A stretch of DNA of 64,000 nucleotides from Muriicola jejuensis (GTDB lineage Bacteria; Bacteroidota; Bacteroidia; Flavobacteriales; Flavobacteriaceae): the NCBI RefSeq assembly GCF_010671595.1, contig NZ_JAABOP010000004.1:248001-312000 (forward strand), given 5' to 3'. The notes beneath the pieces are model-generated. The model did no database searches. It saw nothing but the letters and a program-made list of their open reading frames with translations, and was not told the origin of the DNA. Positions 24,233 to 33,771 of this stretch are shown here, piece by piece; position 1 is the stretch's first letter; every line of letters begins with the position of its first letter. The translations under genes were made by a program, and so were the position numbers.

Positions 24233-25411
24233 TTAATGGGAAGGTGCGGCTACACCCTTTTTCCTGACCGCCAAAATGGCTTGTTCTATATCTTCCTTAA
24301 GATCTTCAACCTCTTCGATGCCCACAGAGAAGCGTATAAGGCCATCTCTGATACCCTGTTTTTCACGTTCTTCAGCAGTGAGCAAAGCATGAGAGGTCTG
24401 AGTAGGAGAAAGTACGGTACTCTCCACTCCAGCAAGGCTCATGGAAGATTTAATGAGTTTCAGGGATTTCTGAAAAAGGGAGGCATCTATCTGTTCTCTT
24501 AATTCAAATGACATCATCCCCCCAAAGCCGTGCATTTGCCTTTTTGCGATCTCGTGGTCCGGGTGATCTTTAAGCCCCGGATAGTACACATGGCTGATAT
24601 CGGGGTGCTGGCTAAGCCATTCTGCCAGTTTTCCGGCATTTTCATTTTGAGCTCTGACGCGGATCCCCATGGTCTTAATGCTCCGCTCCAGTAACCAGAC
24701 CGTGTAGTCACTAAGACTTCCCCCAAGGTTCTTGGCCAGGTTGAAAATACGCTCCATATGCTCCGCTGAACATGCCACTGCGCCGGCTAGAATATCAGAA
24801 TGGCCTCCCATATACTTGGTGGCACTGTGGATCACCACATCGATCCCAAAATCGATCGGATTCTGGTTCACCGGACTCGCAAAGGTATTGTCAATCATTG
24901 AGACGATACCGTGCTCCCTAGCGATTTCAGCAAACGCCTTGATGTCCGTGATGGTCAAAAGGGGGTTGGAAGGTGTCTCAATATAGACCACACGGGTCGT
25001 AGGCTTGATAGCATCCGCAAAGGCTGCAGGGTCAGACCCGTCGATAAAGGTGTATTCGATTCCAAATTTTTCGAACTGTTCGGTGATCAGGTGGTAGGTA
25101 CCTCCGTAGAGCATTTGCTGAAGGACCACGTGATCTCCGGCCTGTAGGAAGGAAAGGAGGGCTGTACTGATGGCTGCCATCCCACTCCCGAAGATCATAG
25201 CCGCCTCTGCGTGTTCCAGGGCAGCTATCTTTTGGGATAATGCCACCTGGTTGGGGGTATTGAAATACCGGGGGTATCTTTTGATTTCGACATCCTCAAA
25301 CGCATACGAAGTGCTCATAAACAAGGGAGAGACCGCTCCTTTGAACAACGTATCTTCGATCTCTCCCACATGGGTGCATATGGTGTTGAGACCCTTTTTC
25401 TGTGTCTTCAT
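24233..25411 (-). CDS. Cys/Met-metabolism PLP-dependent enzyme (trans-sulfuration family)
   Basis: The 392-residue enzyme has the PLP-lysine motif HSATKYMGGHSDILAG and the fold-type I signature segments FGSGMAAISTAL and IDNTFASPVNQNP. It belongs to the cystathionine gamma-synthase / cystathionine lyase / methionine gamma-lyase group; the exact reaction cannot be told from sequence. The phosphate-binding region usually written YSRxxNPT is YPRYFNTPN here. It precedes bshB1. A -7-like TAAATTTG on the reverse strand (25447-25440) lies in the short gap behind the MATE gene and could start transcription of this pair. Confidence 0.88.
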   Translation of the reverse strand: MKTQKKGLNTICTHVGEIEDTLFKGAVSPLFMSTSYAFEDVEIKRYPRYFNTPNQVALSQKIAALEHAEAAMIFGSGMAAISTALLSFLQAGDHVVLQQMLYGGTYHLITEQFEKFGIEYTFIDGSDPAAFADAIKPTTRVVYIETPSNPLLTITDIKAFAEIAREHGIVSMIDNTFASPVNQNPIDFGIDVVIHSATKYMGGHSDILAGAVACSAEHMERIFNLAKNLGGSLSDYTVWLLERSIKTMGIRVRAQNENAGKLAEWLSQHPDISHVYYPGLKDHPDHEIAKRQMHGFGGMMSFELREQIDASLFQKSLKLIKSSMSLAGVESTVLSPTQTSHALLTAEEREKQGIRDGLIRFSVGIEEVEDLKEDIEQAILAVRKKGVAAPSH

Positions 25412-25449
25412 AAGGCCTTTTTTGGTGGTGTTAAAGGTACAAATTTAGC

Positions 25450-26862
25450 TCAAACCACGGTTTGCTTCCAGGATCCTTTTCTAAACCATACCACAGCCAT
25501 GACCGAAAGCAGTACCTCGGCCAGGAGGATGGCCAGATACACCCCGAGAACCCCCCAGTCGAGATAGAGAGATACCAGATACGCGAACGGCAATTGCACC
25601 AGCCAGAACGCGATAAAGTTGATCTTAGTTGGGGTTCGGGTATCGCCGGCACCGTTAAATGCCTGGGTGACCACCATACCATATGCATAAAAAATGTAAC
25701 CTGCGGCCACGACCTGAAGGCAGAGAGCGCCATTTTCCACTACGGGGGTCACATCCGAAAAAACAGCAATGATAGGTCTTGCCAGAACAAGGTATACCAG
25801 GGAGATAAGAAACATAAAGATGGCGTTGTATTTGCCTGTGATCCAAACCGACTTCTCCGCCCGGTCGGGTTTTTTAGCCCCGAGGTTCTGACCTACCAGG
25901 GTCGCGGCTGCATTACTCATGCCCCATGCTGGCATAAAGGTGAACATCATCACCCGGATGGCAATTGTATACCCCGCCAGAGCCTCACTCCCGAATTCGG
26001 ACATGAGTCGCATCAGAAAGACCCAACTGGAGGTGCCGATCAGGAATTGAGCGATCCCACCAAGGGAAACTTTCACCAGGTTGAACATCACCTTGAGATT
26101 TAATACTAAATCGGAAAACGCAAGCCGGATCCTGCTGCCCCCTTTAAAGAGGATGTAAAGCTGGAAAAGGACCGCACTACCCCTCCCGATATTCGTCGCG
26201 ATGGCAGCACCGGTGACCCCATAAGCCGGAACAGGCCCCAGGCCAAAAATAAAGATGGGGTCGAGGATGATATTCAACCCATTGGATACAATGAGGGTCC
26301 ACATTGCTACGGAGGCATCCCCTGCACCCCTGAAGATCGCGTTGATGAGGAACAGGAGAACAATAGTGATATTTCCTCCCACCAGAAATTTAGTATATCC
26401 GTGACCCTCGGAAATAAGATCGGAAGAACCACCCATAAGGGAGAGAATTTCTTTTGAAAACCGCAACCCTACCAATCCAATGACCACAGAGATAAAGATT
26501 CCCAGGAAAATCGCCTGAACAGCCGCCCTTGCCGCGCCTTTCTCATCCTTCTCCCCTATCCTGCGGGCTACCACGGCCGTAGCAGCCATGCTCAATCCGA
26601 TAGCCAGGGCATATACCAGAGTGATCACCGACTCCGTAAGCCCTATGGTTGCCACGGCATTCACACTTACTCTGGAAACATAGGCTATATCGACAATAGC
26701 GAATATGGACTCCATCATCATCTCGAGGATCATGGGCACCGAAAGCATAAAGATAGCCTTGCGGATGCTCCCGCTGGTAAAATCGGTCTGTTTGCCTTTT
26801 ACCGCATCCATGAAGCTCGAAAACAATTTCGACATGGGATTAACGGATGCTTTCTGTTCCAT
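25450..26862 (-). CDS. MATE family multidrug/Na+ efflux transporter
   Basis: The 470-residue membrane protein has about twelve transmembrane helices in two homologous halves, with MATE hallmarks such as MLSVPMILEMMMESIFAIVD in helix 1, AIFRGAGDAS in the first half and the matching AFNGAGDTRTPTKIN in the second. It would export cationic compounds in exchange for Na+ or H+. The substrate is unknown. It is followed by the PLP enzyme gene after 38 bases on the same strand. Confidence 0.92.
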   Translation of the reverse strand: MEQKASVNPMSKLFSSFMDAVKGKQTDFTSGSIRKAIFMLSVPMILEMMMESIFAIVDIAYVSRVSVNAVATIGLTESVITLVYALAIGLSMAATAVVARRIGEKDEKGAARAAVQAIFLGIFISVVIGLVGLRFSKEILSLMGGSSDLISEGHGYTKFLVGGNITIVLLFLINAIFRGAGDASVAMWTLIVSNGLNIILDPIFIFGLGPVPAYGVTGAAIATNIGRGSAVLFQLYILFKGGSRIRLAFSDLVLNLKVMFNLVKVSLGGIAQFLIGTSSWVFLMRLMSEFGSEALAGYTIAIRVMMFTFMPAWGMSNAAATLVGQNLGAKKPDRAEKSVWITGKYNAIFMFLISLVYLVLARPIIAVFSDVTPVVENGALCLQVVAAGYIFYAYGMVVTQAFNGAGDTRTPTKINFIAFWLVQLPFAYLVSLYLDWGVLGVYLAILLAEVLLSVMAVVWFRKGSWKQTVV

Positions 26863-26988
26863 CGCACATAGTATCTAAACCAAATAGGACAGCATAGCCG
26901 CCATACCCATGGGCATGGTAGCCATTATTAAGGTGGGTATTGAAGCCGTAAAGTTGCAAAAAATCGCGTTACGATGAGAGAACAGCCG

Positions 26989-29900
26989 TTAATCTGTGTA
27001 ATTCACGCGGTACCTCCAGTAGCTAACGGCCCCGAGCAGCATAACCCCAATTACCGTGTACCATATAAATGAAGGGGTAATGACCTGTGCCCCACTCGCA
27101 TAACTATGCAGGCCGACCAGGTAAAAATTGACCCCAAAATAGGTCATCATAATTGAGGAAAAAGCGATGATACTGAGAAAATTGAACGTCCACCTGCCTC
27201 TGAGTCCGGGAACAAGCCTGGTATGGATTACAAACGCATAAATGAATATGGAGATCAGGGCCCACGTTTCTTTGGGATCCCAGCCCCAGTATCGACCCCA
27301 GCTTTCGTTAGCCCATTGCCCACCGAGGAAATTTCCTATGGTCAGCATGATCACCCCAACCGTAAGGGCCAGTTCATTGATGATCGTCAGTTCCTTGAGG
27401 TTGAGATCCATCTTAGCCTTATTACTCTTGTTGGTAAGGATGATAAGCAGGAGGGAGACCACTCCGAGGATCATTCCTACGGTAAGGGGTCCGTAGCTCC
27501 CGACGATCACCGCCACATGGATCATCAGCCAGTAACTGTCGAGCACCGGGACGAGGTTGGCGATGGACGGATCCACCCAGCTCTGGTGTGCGATCCAGAG
27601 CAGCATGGAGGTTACAAAGGTGGAGGCCGCTATGGTCATATCGCTCTTCCTGCCCAGGGAGATACCCATGGCCAGGGTAGCCCAGGAAACGTACAGTATA
27701 CTCTCGTAGGCATCGCTCCAGGGAGCATGGCCAGAAATATACCACCTCATTATGAGTCCGGCTGTATGCCAAATAAAGAACAGGTAGATCACCCCTTTGA
27801 AGAAATACGTGGCGATCTTCCAGATCTCCCTCTCCTTAAAGATCCTTAAGACGAGTACCAGGAACATGAGGATCCCGACCAGGGCGTAGTATTTGTAAAG
27901 CCTGTTGAAGATGTCGAGCTTGTTGTAGATGGTCTCCGCCTCAATTCTGTTTTCTGACGGCAGTACTTCTGAGCCGTGATTCTTCTGATTTTGTGAGAAA
28001 GCCTTGAGTATCTTATCTGCTTCGGTGTAATCCCCGGTAACCTTTGCCTCCCTGAGAGACATCAGATAATAGGGTACTACATTGCGAATGAAATTGGCAT
28101 AGAGGGAATCGCTAACCTGGAATCTGCCGCTGCGGAATTCCGTGGCGGAGATCCATTTGTTGTTCTCATCGTCCAGAAGGGGAAAGATTTTCAGGATCTC
28201 CCCGCTAAGAGTTCTGTCTAGCAAACTCAGCCTGAAATAAGCATCCTTGAAATCCTGTTGAAACTTATTGGGTGTGTTTGTGGCAAAAGCCTCCTGTAGA
28301 TAAGGTCCCAATTTGTTCCTGCCCTGGGCATCGAAAAAATCCGTTGCCTTAATGTACCTCTGCCCTTGCGGAACCCCGATGATCTTGCGGATACTGTCAT
28401 TCTGCGCTTTCTTGTCGAGCGCGATAAAATCCGTATTGTACCACAGGGCCGGATTGAGCATCATGGAGAGGAAAACCTGATCTGCGTTGAGGTCCTTATA
28501 GGCATCCTTGAGGCTCAATTTCCTGAGTAGTTCCGATGCAAAGGTATTGATAGGCTTCATTCGGCCTCCTTCATCCTGCACAATGAGCTTACCGAACCTG
28601 GCTGCGTGTTCGTCCGGGATGGTGGATGCCCGTAACATAGAATCGAGATCGGTCTCGCTAGGGCCGGAAGTATGGACGTGATCCGCAGTTTGTGGCGCTA
28701 CCTGTGCATTCATTGGCAGTAGCATCCCTATCAACAAAACGGCCGTGAGGGTCGCTTTTTTCTTTTTCAGTTTTTCCAGGGAGTTTGCGAGGTCCTTAAA
28801 CCGCGTTTTTCCGAAGAACATGATCCCCAATAAACCGAGATAGAGCATGAAATATCCCGTATAGGTGATCCATGTTCCGGGTCGGTCGTGGTTTACCGAA
28901 AGGACGGTCCCTTTTTCATCGGGATCGAAGCTCGCCTGGAAGAATCGATACCCTTTGTGGTCCAGGACATGGTTCATGTAGATGTCATAGTCGAAAGGGC
29001 GCTCATCCTCCACAGTGATCTTACTCATAAAGGAGGCATAGGCTTTTTCGGTACCCGGATATTTCTCAGCGATAAAATCGTTGAGTTTGATGCTAAAAGG
29101 CAATTCGTATATCTTGGAACCATATCCCAGGGTAAAATCCAGTCCGCCTAAGGTAAATTTGTCCATGTAGCTGCTACTGCCCTTACCCCCCAACACCTCT
29201 TTTCTCACGGTCTCTCCCCCGGTGGTGATATCCAGGATCAATGCGTCCTGAGTGTTCGGGGTCTGTTCTTCTTCAGGTACCTGCACTACGCCGTATGATC
29301 CTTTGATCACGGGTTCCGGAAAGACGAACTGCATGTTCCCGAGCGAATACAGGGAACGCAGTTGCAGGGTTTGCAGACTGTCTTTCAGGAGGTCTCCCTG
29401 AAACTGGTCTGCCATCCGCATAAAACTGCCTTCAAATGGGGATTTGATCTGATAAGAAGTACCGTCCCAGTAAATATTGATGGCTCCTTCGGTTTCCTTG
29501 TTCAAGGCGAAAAGCACGTTGTGAACATTGGCCACTTCCCCTTCCGAAAGGAAGTGTTCATGTCGGTTTCCGTCTCCCGACTCAACGATCTTCAGAAAGT
29601 TGGTTCCGTTCTCGTCAGGGACCAGACTTCTTTTAGCCCCTTTGATAAAACCGGCAAAGGAGATCTCGAAATCCTGACCGTTGAAATCATCTCTCCAGGG
29701 AAGGGATGATTGAATTCCTTCCGGGGTGACTATAAGATCGTCCTGCAAAGGTTTTCGCTTGAGTTCCCCCTCCATTTCCCCGTCCACGAGGACGGTCAGA
29801 TAGGTCTTGTCCGAATAGAAAATGTTTTCGGTATTCCCTTCACGTATGGGCATCATCCCCTCATAGCCGATGTAGCGCGTAACCCCCGCTCCCACGATGA

Positions 29901-30165
29901 TCAGGATCCAGGAAATATGTAATAGGAGAACTGGCCATTTATTCCACTGCAGGAGGCGGTACCTGAACATATTGCCGATGAAGTTGATCACGAAAAAGAT
30001 CATGATGATCTCGAACCACTTTGCGTTGTAGATGTAGATCTTTGCAGTTTCAGTGCTGTACATGCTCTCCATAAAGGTGCCTATGGCCATAGCTGCAGCG
30101 AACAACAGGAAAAGAACCGCCATCAGACGAGTGGAAAAAAGGATCTTCTTCAGGGTCTTAATCAT
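26989..30165 (-). CDS. ccsA: CcsB-CcsA (ResB-ResC) fusion, cytochrome c heme lyase
   Basis: The 1058-residue protein joins both parts of the system II cytochrome c synthase. The N-terminal ResB/CcsB part (1 to about 465) has four transmembrane helices and a large extracytoplasmic loop. A middle extracytoplasmic segment of about 250 residues (490-740) follows, and the C-terminal CcsA part (about 755-1058) carries the heme-handling WWD motif GRYWGWDPKETW near residue 950. It exports heme and attaches it to apocytochromes. A -7-like TATTTTTG (30204-30197, reverse strand) lies in front. Such fusions are the normal form in Bacteroidetes and epsilonproteobacteria. Confidence 0.93.
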   Translation of the reverse strand: MIKTLKKILFSTRLMAVLFLLFAAAMAIGTFMESMYSTETAKIYIYNAKWFEIIMIFFVINFIGNMFRYRLLQWNKWPVLLLHISWILIIVGAGVTRYIGYEGMMPIREGNTENIFYSDKTYLTVLVDGEMEGELKRKPLQDDLIVTPEGIQSSLPWRDDFNGQDFEISFAGFIKGAKRSLVPDENGTNFLKIVESGDGNRHEHFLSEGEVANVHNVLFALNKETEGAINIYWDGTSYQIKSPFEGSFMRMADQFQGDLLKDSLQTLQLRSLYSLGNMQFVFPEPVIKGSYGVVQVPEEEQTPNTQDALILDITTGGETVRKEVLGGKGSSSYMDKFTLGGLDFTLGYGSKIYELPFSIKLNDFIAEKYPGTEKAYASFMSKITVEDERPFDYDIYMNHVLDHKGYRFFQASFDPDEKGTVLSVNHDRPGTWITYTGYFMLYLGLLGIMFFGKTRFKDLANSLEKLKKKKATLTAVLLIGMLLPMNAQVAPQTADHVHTSGPSETDLDSMLRASTIPDEHAARFGKLIVQDEGGRMKPINTFASELLRKLSLKDAYKDLNADQVFLSMMLNPALWYNTDFIALDKKAQNDSIRKIIGVPQGQRYIKATDFFDAQGRNKLGPYLQEAFATNTPNKFQQDFKDAYFRLSLLDRTLSGEILKIFPLLDDENNKWISATEFRSGRFQVSDSLYANFIRNVVPYYLMSLREAKVTGDYTEADKILKAFSQNQKNHGSEVLPSENRIEAETIYNKLDIFNRLYKYYALVGILMFLVLVLRIFKEREIWKIATYFFKGVIYLFFIWHTAGLIMRWYISGHAPWSDAYESILYVSWATLAMGISLGRKSDMTIAASTFVTSMLLWIAHQSWVDPSIANLVPVLDSYWLMIHVAVIVGSYGPLTVGMILGVVSLLLIILTNKSNKAKMDLNLKELTIINELALTVGVIMLTIGNFLGGQWANESWGRYWGWDPKETWALISIFIYAFVIHTRLVPGLRGRWTFNFLSIIAFSSIMMTYFGVNFYLVGLHSYASGAQVITPSFIWYTVIGVMLLGAVSYWRYRVNYTD

Positions 30166-30307
30166 AAAACCAATTCACTTTAGTGATATTCAGGCGCAAA
30201 AATACAGCCTTTTTACCTTTTAGCCTGCCGGTTGGCAGTATAAAAAGTTAAACATTTTTGTTAATTCTTTTCAAAGCAACTCCCTCCCAAAAATTGTACT
30301 TTTGGGC

Positions 30308-31072
30308 ATGCTCAAGGTAACCCTTATCGGAACCGGGAACATATCTAAGTTCCTATTCAAAGTCCTGTCCGATCATCCCGAAGTGGCCATAGTGCAGGTT
30401 CTGGGAAGAAGTGATAAGGCTCTGGAACACTTCAGGGATCGTACAGCCGTAAGCATTGATCTCCGGGAGATCAAAAAGGCAGATGTGTACATCCTCGCCA
30501 TCAGTGATGAGGCCATTGGGGAGGTGGCCCACAGTCTGGAGATAGGAAGTGGACTGCTGGTACATACAGCCGGAAGCATCCCCATGGAGGTACTCCCGGC
30601 CAGGGTGAGGCGTGGAGTACTCTACCCTCTTCAGACGCTGAGCGGGATCCTGCCCGAAAAAATGATGGATATCCCCATCTGTATTGAAGCTTCAGAGGAA
30701 GAGGACTACCTCATTCTGGAAAAACTGGCACATTTCATTTCTCCACGTGTAGAACACATCAACTCGGACCAAAGGAAACACCTCCACCTCGCAGCGGTAT
30801 TCGCAAATAATTTCAGCAATCATTTGTTCTTTCTCTCTTCGGAGATCTGTGAGGATCACGGGGTGGATTTCGATCTGATCCGGCCGCTTATACGCGAAAG
30901 CTATACCAAGGTCTTGTCCCAGTCGCCATATGACGCTCAGACCGGACCAGCCCGCAGAGGGGACAACAAGACCATGGATGCTCATCTCGAAATGCTCAGG
31001 TCGCCCCGCCTGAAGGAGATCTACGAACTACTCAGCAAATCAATCCAAAATACCTATGGAAAAGAGTTATAA
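30308..31072 (+). CDS. Rossmann-fold and DUF2520 domain protein
   Basis: The 254-residue protein has an N-terminal NADP-binding fold (VTLIGTGNISKFLF) and a C-terminal helical DUF2520 domain with LAAVFANNFSNHL and the ending TGPARRGDNKTMDAHL. This two-domain family resembles ketopantoate and pyrroline-5-carboxylate reductases but has no established reaction. The ATG at 30308 starts the first strand directly; a TTG six bases earlier is possible. It overlaps kdsC by 17 bases and leads a five-gene forward run (DUF2520, kdsC, maf, lipoprotein, MscS), an order I know from other flavobacteria. Confidence 0.88.
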   Translation: MLKVTLIGTGNISKFLFKVLSDHPEVAIVQVLGRSDKALEHFRDRTAVSIDLREIKKADVYILAISDEAIGEVAHSLEIGSGLLVHTAGSIPMEVLPARVRRGVLYPLQTLSGILPEKMMDIPICIEASEEEDYLILEKLAHFISPRVEHINSDQRKHLHLAAVFANNFSNHLFFLSSEICEDHGVDFDLIRPLIRESYTKVLSQSPYDAQTGPARRGDNKTMDAHLEMLRSPRLKEIYELLSKSIQNTYGKEL

Positions 31073-31583
31073 GACCCAACTCAAAAACATAACCACTTTT
31101 ATCTTTGATGTAGACGGTGTTCTTACGGACGGCCTGGTACTGGTAACCTCCGAAGGTGAACTTCTTCGCAAAATGAACGTACAGGACGGTTATTCCATTA
31201 AGACCGCCATCCAAAAAGGGTATCGGATCTGTATTATTTCCGGAGGGACCAACGAGGGGGTCACCAAAAGGTTGAAAGGGCTCGGAGTGGAAGACGTTTA
31301 CCTTGGGACACACAACAAAGCAGAGATCCTGGCCAGGTATATGGATCAGCATACCATAGATCCGGAGGAGGTCCTTTACATGGGGGATGATATACCGGAT
31401 ATCCCCGCCATGCAAAAGGCAGGGTTGCCATGTGCCCCTCAGAACGCTACCCCGGAGGTCAAGGCCATCAGCAAATATATCTCCCACAAAAAAGGCGGAG
31501 AGGGTTGTGTGAGGGATGTGATCGAACAGGTATTGAAAGTGAGGGGAGATTGGTTCCAAAATTTCAGTGCTGCCAATGATTGA
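31056..31583 (+). CDS. kdsC: KdsC-like HAD phosphatase (Kdo-8-phosphate phosphatase family)
   Basis: The 175-residue HAD-IIIA phosphatase has the nucleophile motif FDVDGVLTDG, then ISGGTNEGVTKR and the metal-binding YMGDDIPDIPAM. The short length without a cap domain is that of tetrameric KdsC, which makes free Kdo for lipopolysaccharide. In flavobacteria the same family could serve related nonulosonic acids. It overlaps both neighbours (17 bases with DUF2520, 8 with maf), which indicates translational coupling. Confidence 0.9.
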   Translation: MEKSYKTQLKNITTFIFDVDGVLTDGLVLVTSEGELLRKMNVQDGYSIKTAIQKGYRICIISGGTNEGVTKRLKGLGVEDVYLGTHNKAEILARYMDQHTIDPEEVLYMGDDIPDIPAMQKAGLPCAPQNATPEVKAISKYISHKKGGEGCVRDVIEQVLKVRGDWFQNFSAAND

Positions 31584-32175
31584 GGATCCACTCAGCGTAA
31601 GACTAAGGAGTTACAGGATCCTGCTCGCCTCAGGTTCCCCCAGAAGGCAGGAATACCTCAAAGAAATGGGCATTTCCTTCGAAGTGGTTCGCAATCCCGT
31701 AGACGAACAGTATCCTTCCCATCTCTGGGGTGCGGAGATCTCTGACTATCTGTCCGTGCTAAAAGCAGATTCCTTAAAAGCAGATCTCAGGGAGAAAGAT
31801 ATACTTATCACTGCAGACACCGTGGTCTGGCATAATAATACCTCCCTGGCAAAACCATCGGACCTGAAGGAGACGATTGAGATGTTGGAAAGACTCTCAG
31901 GCGACTGGCATGAGGTGATCACCTCGGTGTGCTTTACGACTAAGGAGGACCAGCGAGTGGTGAACAGCACCACCGAGGTCAGGTTCCGAGAGTTGACGCA
32001 GCATGAGATCCGTTTTTACGCAGAGCGATTCCGACCCATGGATAAGGCCGGGGCCTATGGGATCCAGGAGTGGCTGGGGATGGTGGCGATTGAGGAAATC
32101 AGGGGATCCTATTCCAATGTGGTTGGATTGCCCACGCATTTAGTTTACAAAACGTTAATGGCCATGGCGAGGTGA
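31576..32175 (+). CDS. maf: Maf-like nucleoside triphosphate pyrophosphatase
   Basis: The 199-residue Maf/HAM1-fold protein has the signature SGSPRRQEYLKEMG at the start and the conserved ITADTVVW and DKAGAYGIQEWLG segments. Maf proteins hydrolyse dTTP, UTP or modified nucleotides and were earlier described as septum inhibitors. I take ATG 31576 rather than GTG 31567. It overlaps the end of kdsC by eight bases. Confidence 0.92.
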   Translation: MIEDPLSVRLRSYRILLASGSPRRQEYLKEMGISFEVVRNPVDEQYPSHLWGAEISDYLSVLKADSLKADLREKDILITADTVVWHNNTSLAKPSDLKETIEMLERLSGDWHEVITSVCFTTKEDQRVVNSTTEVRFRELTQHEIRFYAERFRPMDKAGAYGIQEWLGMVAIEEIRGSYSNVVGLPTHLVYKTLMAMAR

Positions 32176-32207
32176 ACTGTGTTGGGTACTTTCGCAAAAA
32201 AGCGTTT

Positions 32208-33143
32208 ATGTTTCTTATTTCTAATAGAATTTCAATCCTTTTTCTTTTGTTTATCGCCCTTTTTTCCTCTTGCCGGAAGGTGGAGAAGAAAATGGCACAA
32301 CAAGAAGACGAGGTACAACAAGAACAGATCAAACCCAAACCCCTCACCCAGCCTTTTAAGGACTACTGGTATGCTGGCGAAGCCGAAATAACCTCCTACG
32401 AACTCCAGCAGGCCCGCTACGGCGAATTGCGCCCGGGCAAAGCCGTACTGATCTATGTGACGGAGCCTTTTGTACCAGGGAAACAGGTAAAGGCAGATGC
32501 GAGTTCCCCCTCCAACATATCCGTCCTGAAACTCAATGCTACCAAGAACTTCCTTACCGGTATCTACCCCTATTCCGTGATGAGCAGCACATTTTATCCC
32601 GTAACAGACAACCAGCATGCCCTCAAAGTGACCTCCTCCATTCAGGAGTGGTGCGGACATGTATTTGCCCAACTCAACAACAGGGACCAATTTGAGGTCA
32701 GTACCTACTCGTATTTCGAATCGGAGGGAGACCAGCAGATCAGCCTGGATAAAGTACCTCTTGAAAACGAGATATGGACAAGAATCAGGATCCGCCCGGA
32801 GGACCTCCCGGTCGGTACTGTTTCCATGATCCCATCCTTTGACTACCTGAGACTGGTGCACAAACCTGTACAGGCCTATAAAACAGACGCACAACTCGTT
32901 CGGGAAGACGGATTTTTCACGTATACCCTGAACTATCCCGAGCTTGAACGCAAACTGATCATCCGATTCGATGAGGAATTCCCCTATACCATAGATAGCT
33001 GGGAGGAAACCTATCCCAGCGGATTTGGGTCGAATTCCAAAGTTCTCACCACAAAAGCAAGGAAAATTAGTTCCCTTAAGACACCTTACTGGCGCCAAAA
33101 TGGAACTGAGGATGTATCTTTGCGGGATACATTGGGACTTTAA
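32208..33143 (+). CDS. Conserved lipoprotein of unknown function beside maf
   Basis: Starting at ATG 32208 the protein has 311 residues with a lipobox ALFSSCRK and a charged Gln/Glu-rich linker, then a single globular region rich in beta-strands (YWYAGEAEITSYELQQARYGE, SSIQEWCGHVFAQL, ENEIWTRIRIRPEDLP). I do not recognise a catalytic motif. A GTG frame start at 32172 overlaps maf but would put residues before the signal. Homologous genes often carry the label septum formation inhibitor only because of the maf neighbour; that label is not supported by sequence. Confidence 0.75.
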   Translation: MFLISNRISILFLLFIALFSSCRKVEKKMAQQEDEVQQEQIKPKPLTQPFKDYWYAGEAEITSYELQQARYGELRPGKAVLIYVTEPFVPGKQVKADASSPSNISVLKLNATKNFLTGIYPYSVMSSTFYPVTDNQHALKVTSSIQEWCGHVFAQLNNRDQFEVSTYSYFESEGDQQISLDKVPLENEIWTRIRIRPEDLPVGTVSMIPSFDYLRLVHKPVQAYKTDAQLVREDGFFTYTLNYPELERKLIIRFDEEFPYTIDSWEETYPSGFGSNSKVLTTKARKISSLKTPYWRQNGTEDVSLRDTLGL

Positions 33144-33148
33144 TTTAT

Positions 33149-33694
33149 ATGGAAGACTTTATTTTAGGGCATTACAGCGAATTGCTGAGTTCAGGGATCA
33201 TCCTGGTCGTGGTGGTCATTCTCCGCTTCCTGACACACAAGACCGTTCGGAAGGTAGGCAGTATCAGCGAGTTGAATCAGGCGCGCACCAGGCTGGTCAG
33301 CAAGTATATTTCCTTTGGTTTCACGGTACTTGCCGTGGTGGCCCTGATACTGATCTGGGGAGTTAACATCAAAGAACTCGGGCTGATCCTCTCCTCCGTA
33401 TTTGCGGTGATCGGAGTGGCGCTCTTCGCCCAGTGGTCTATTTTGAGCAACGTCACTGCGGGGATCATTCTGTTCTTCTCCTTTCCCTTTAAAATTGGCG
33501 ATCGGATCCAGATCATGGACAAGGATCTCGAAACTTCCGGCACCTATCTGATAGAGGATATCAGGGCCTATCACATCCACCTCAGAAAGGACAACGGCCA
33601 ACTGGTCACCTATCCGAACAACCTGATGCTTCAGAAAGCCGTATGCGTGGTCTCTGATGAAATCATTGAAAATGAAGGCAGTGACGCCATCTGA
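33149..33694 (+). CDS. Small MscS-family mechanosensitive channel
   Basis: The 181-residue protein has two or three transmembrane helices (about 12-28, 52-70, 76-95) and the MscS beta domain (WSILSNVTAGIILFFSFPFKIGDRI, then DIRAYHIHLRKDNGQLVTYPNN). The pore-lining helix is the segment around SSVFAVIGVALFAQWSILSN. It lacks the C-terminal cytoplasmic vestibule domain of E. coli MscS, so it is a minimal form. It starts five bases after the lipoprotein gene and closes the operon. Confidence 0.88.
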   Translation: MEDFILGHYSELLSSGIILVVVVILRFLTHKTVRKVGSISELNQARTRLVSKYISFGFTVLAVVALILIWGVNIKELGLILSSVFAVIGVALFAQWSILSNVTAGIILFFSFPFKIGDRIQIMDKDLETSGTYLIEDIRAYHIHLRKDNGQLVTYPNNLMLQKAVCVVSDEIIENEGSDAI

Positions 33695-33771
33695 GCTGTT
33701 AAAGAAGTCGTAAAAACAGGCCAAAGCTTTATGATCTTTCTATCTTTGAGGACCGAATAAAAATCCGTTTT

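Noticed and set aside
30297-30304. TACTTTTG, a perfect -7 consensus before the DUF2520 gene
   Set aside because: It ends four bases before the ATG, so transcription would begin inside the gene; no TTG is found at the right distance either.
32232-33098. 288-residue open frame antisense to the maf-side lipoprotein gene
   Set aside because: The sense frame has a lipobox and fits the operon; the antisense frame has no signal or domain.
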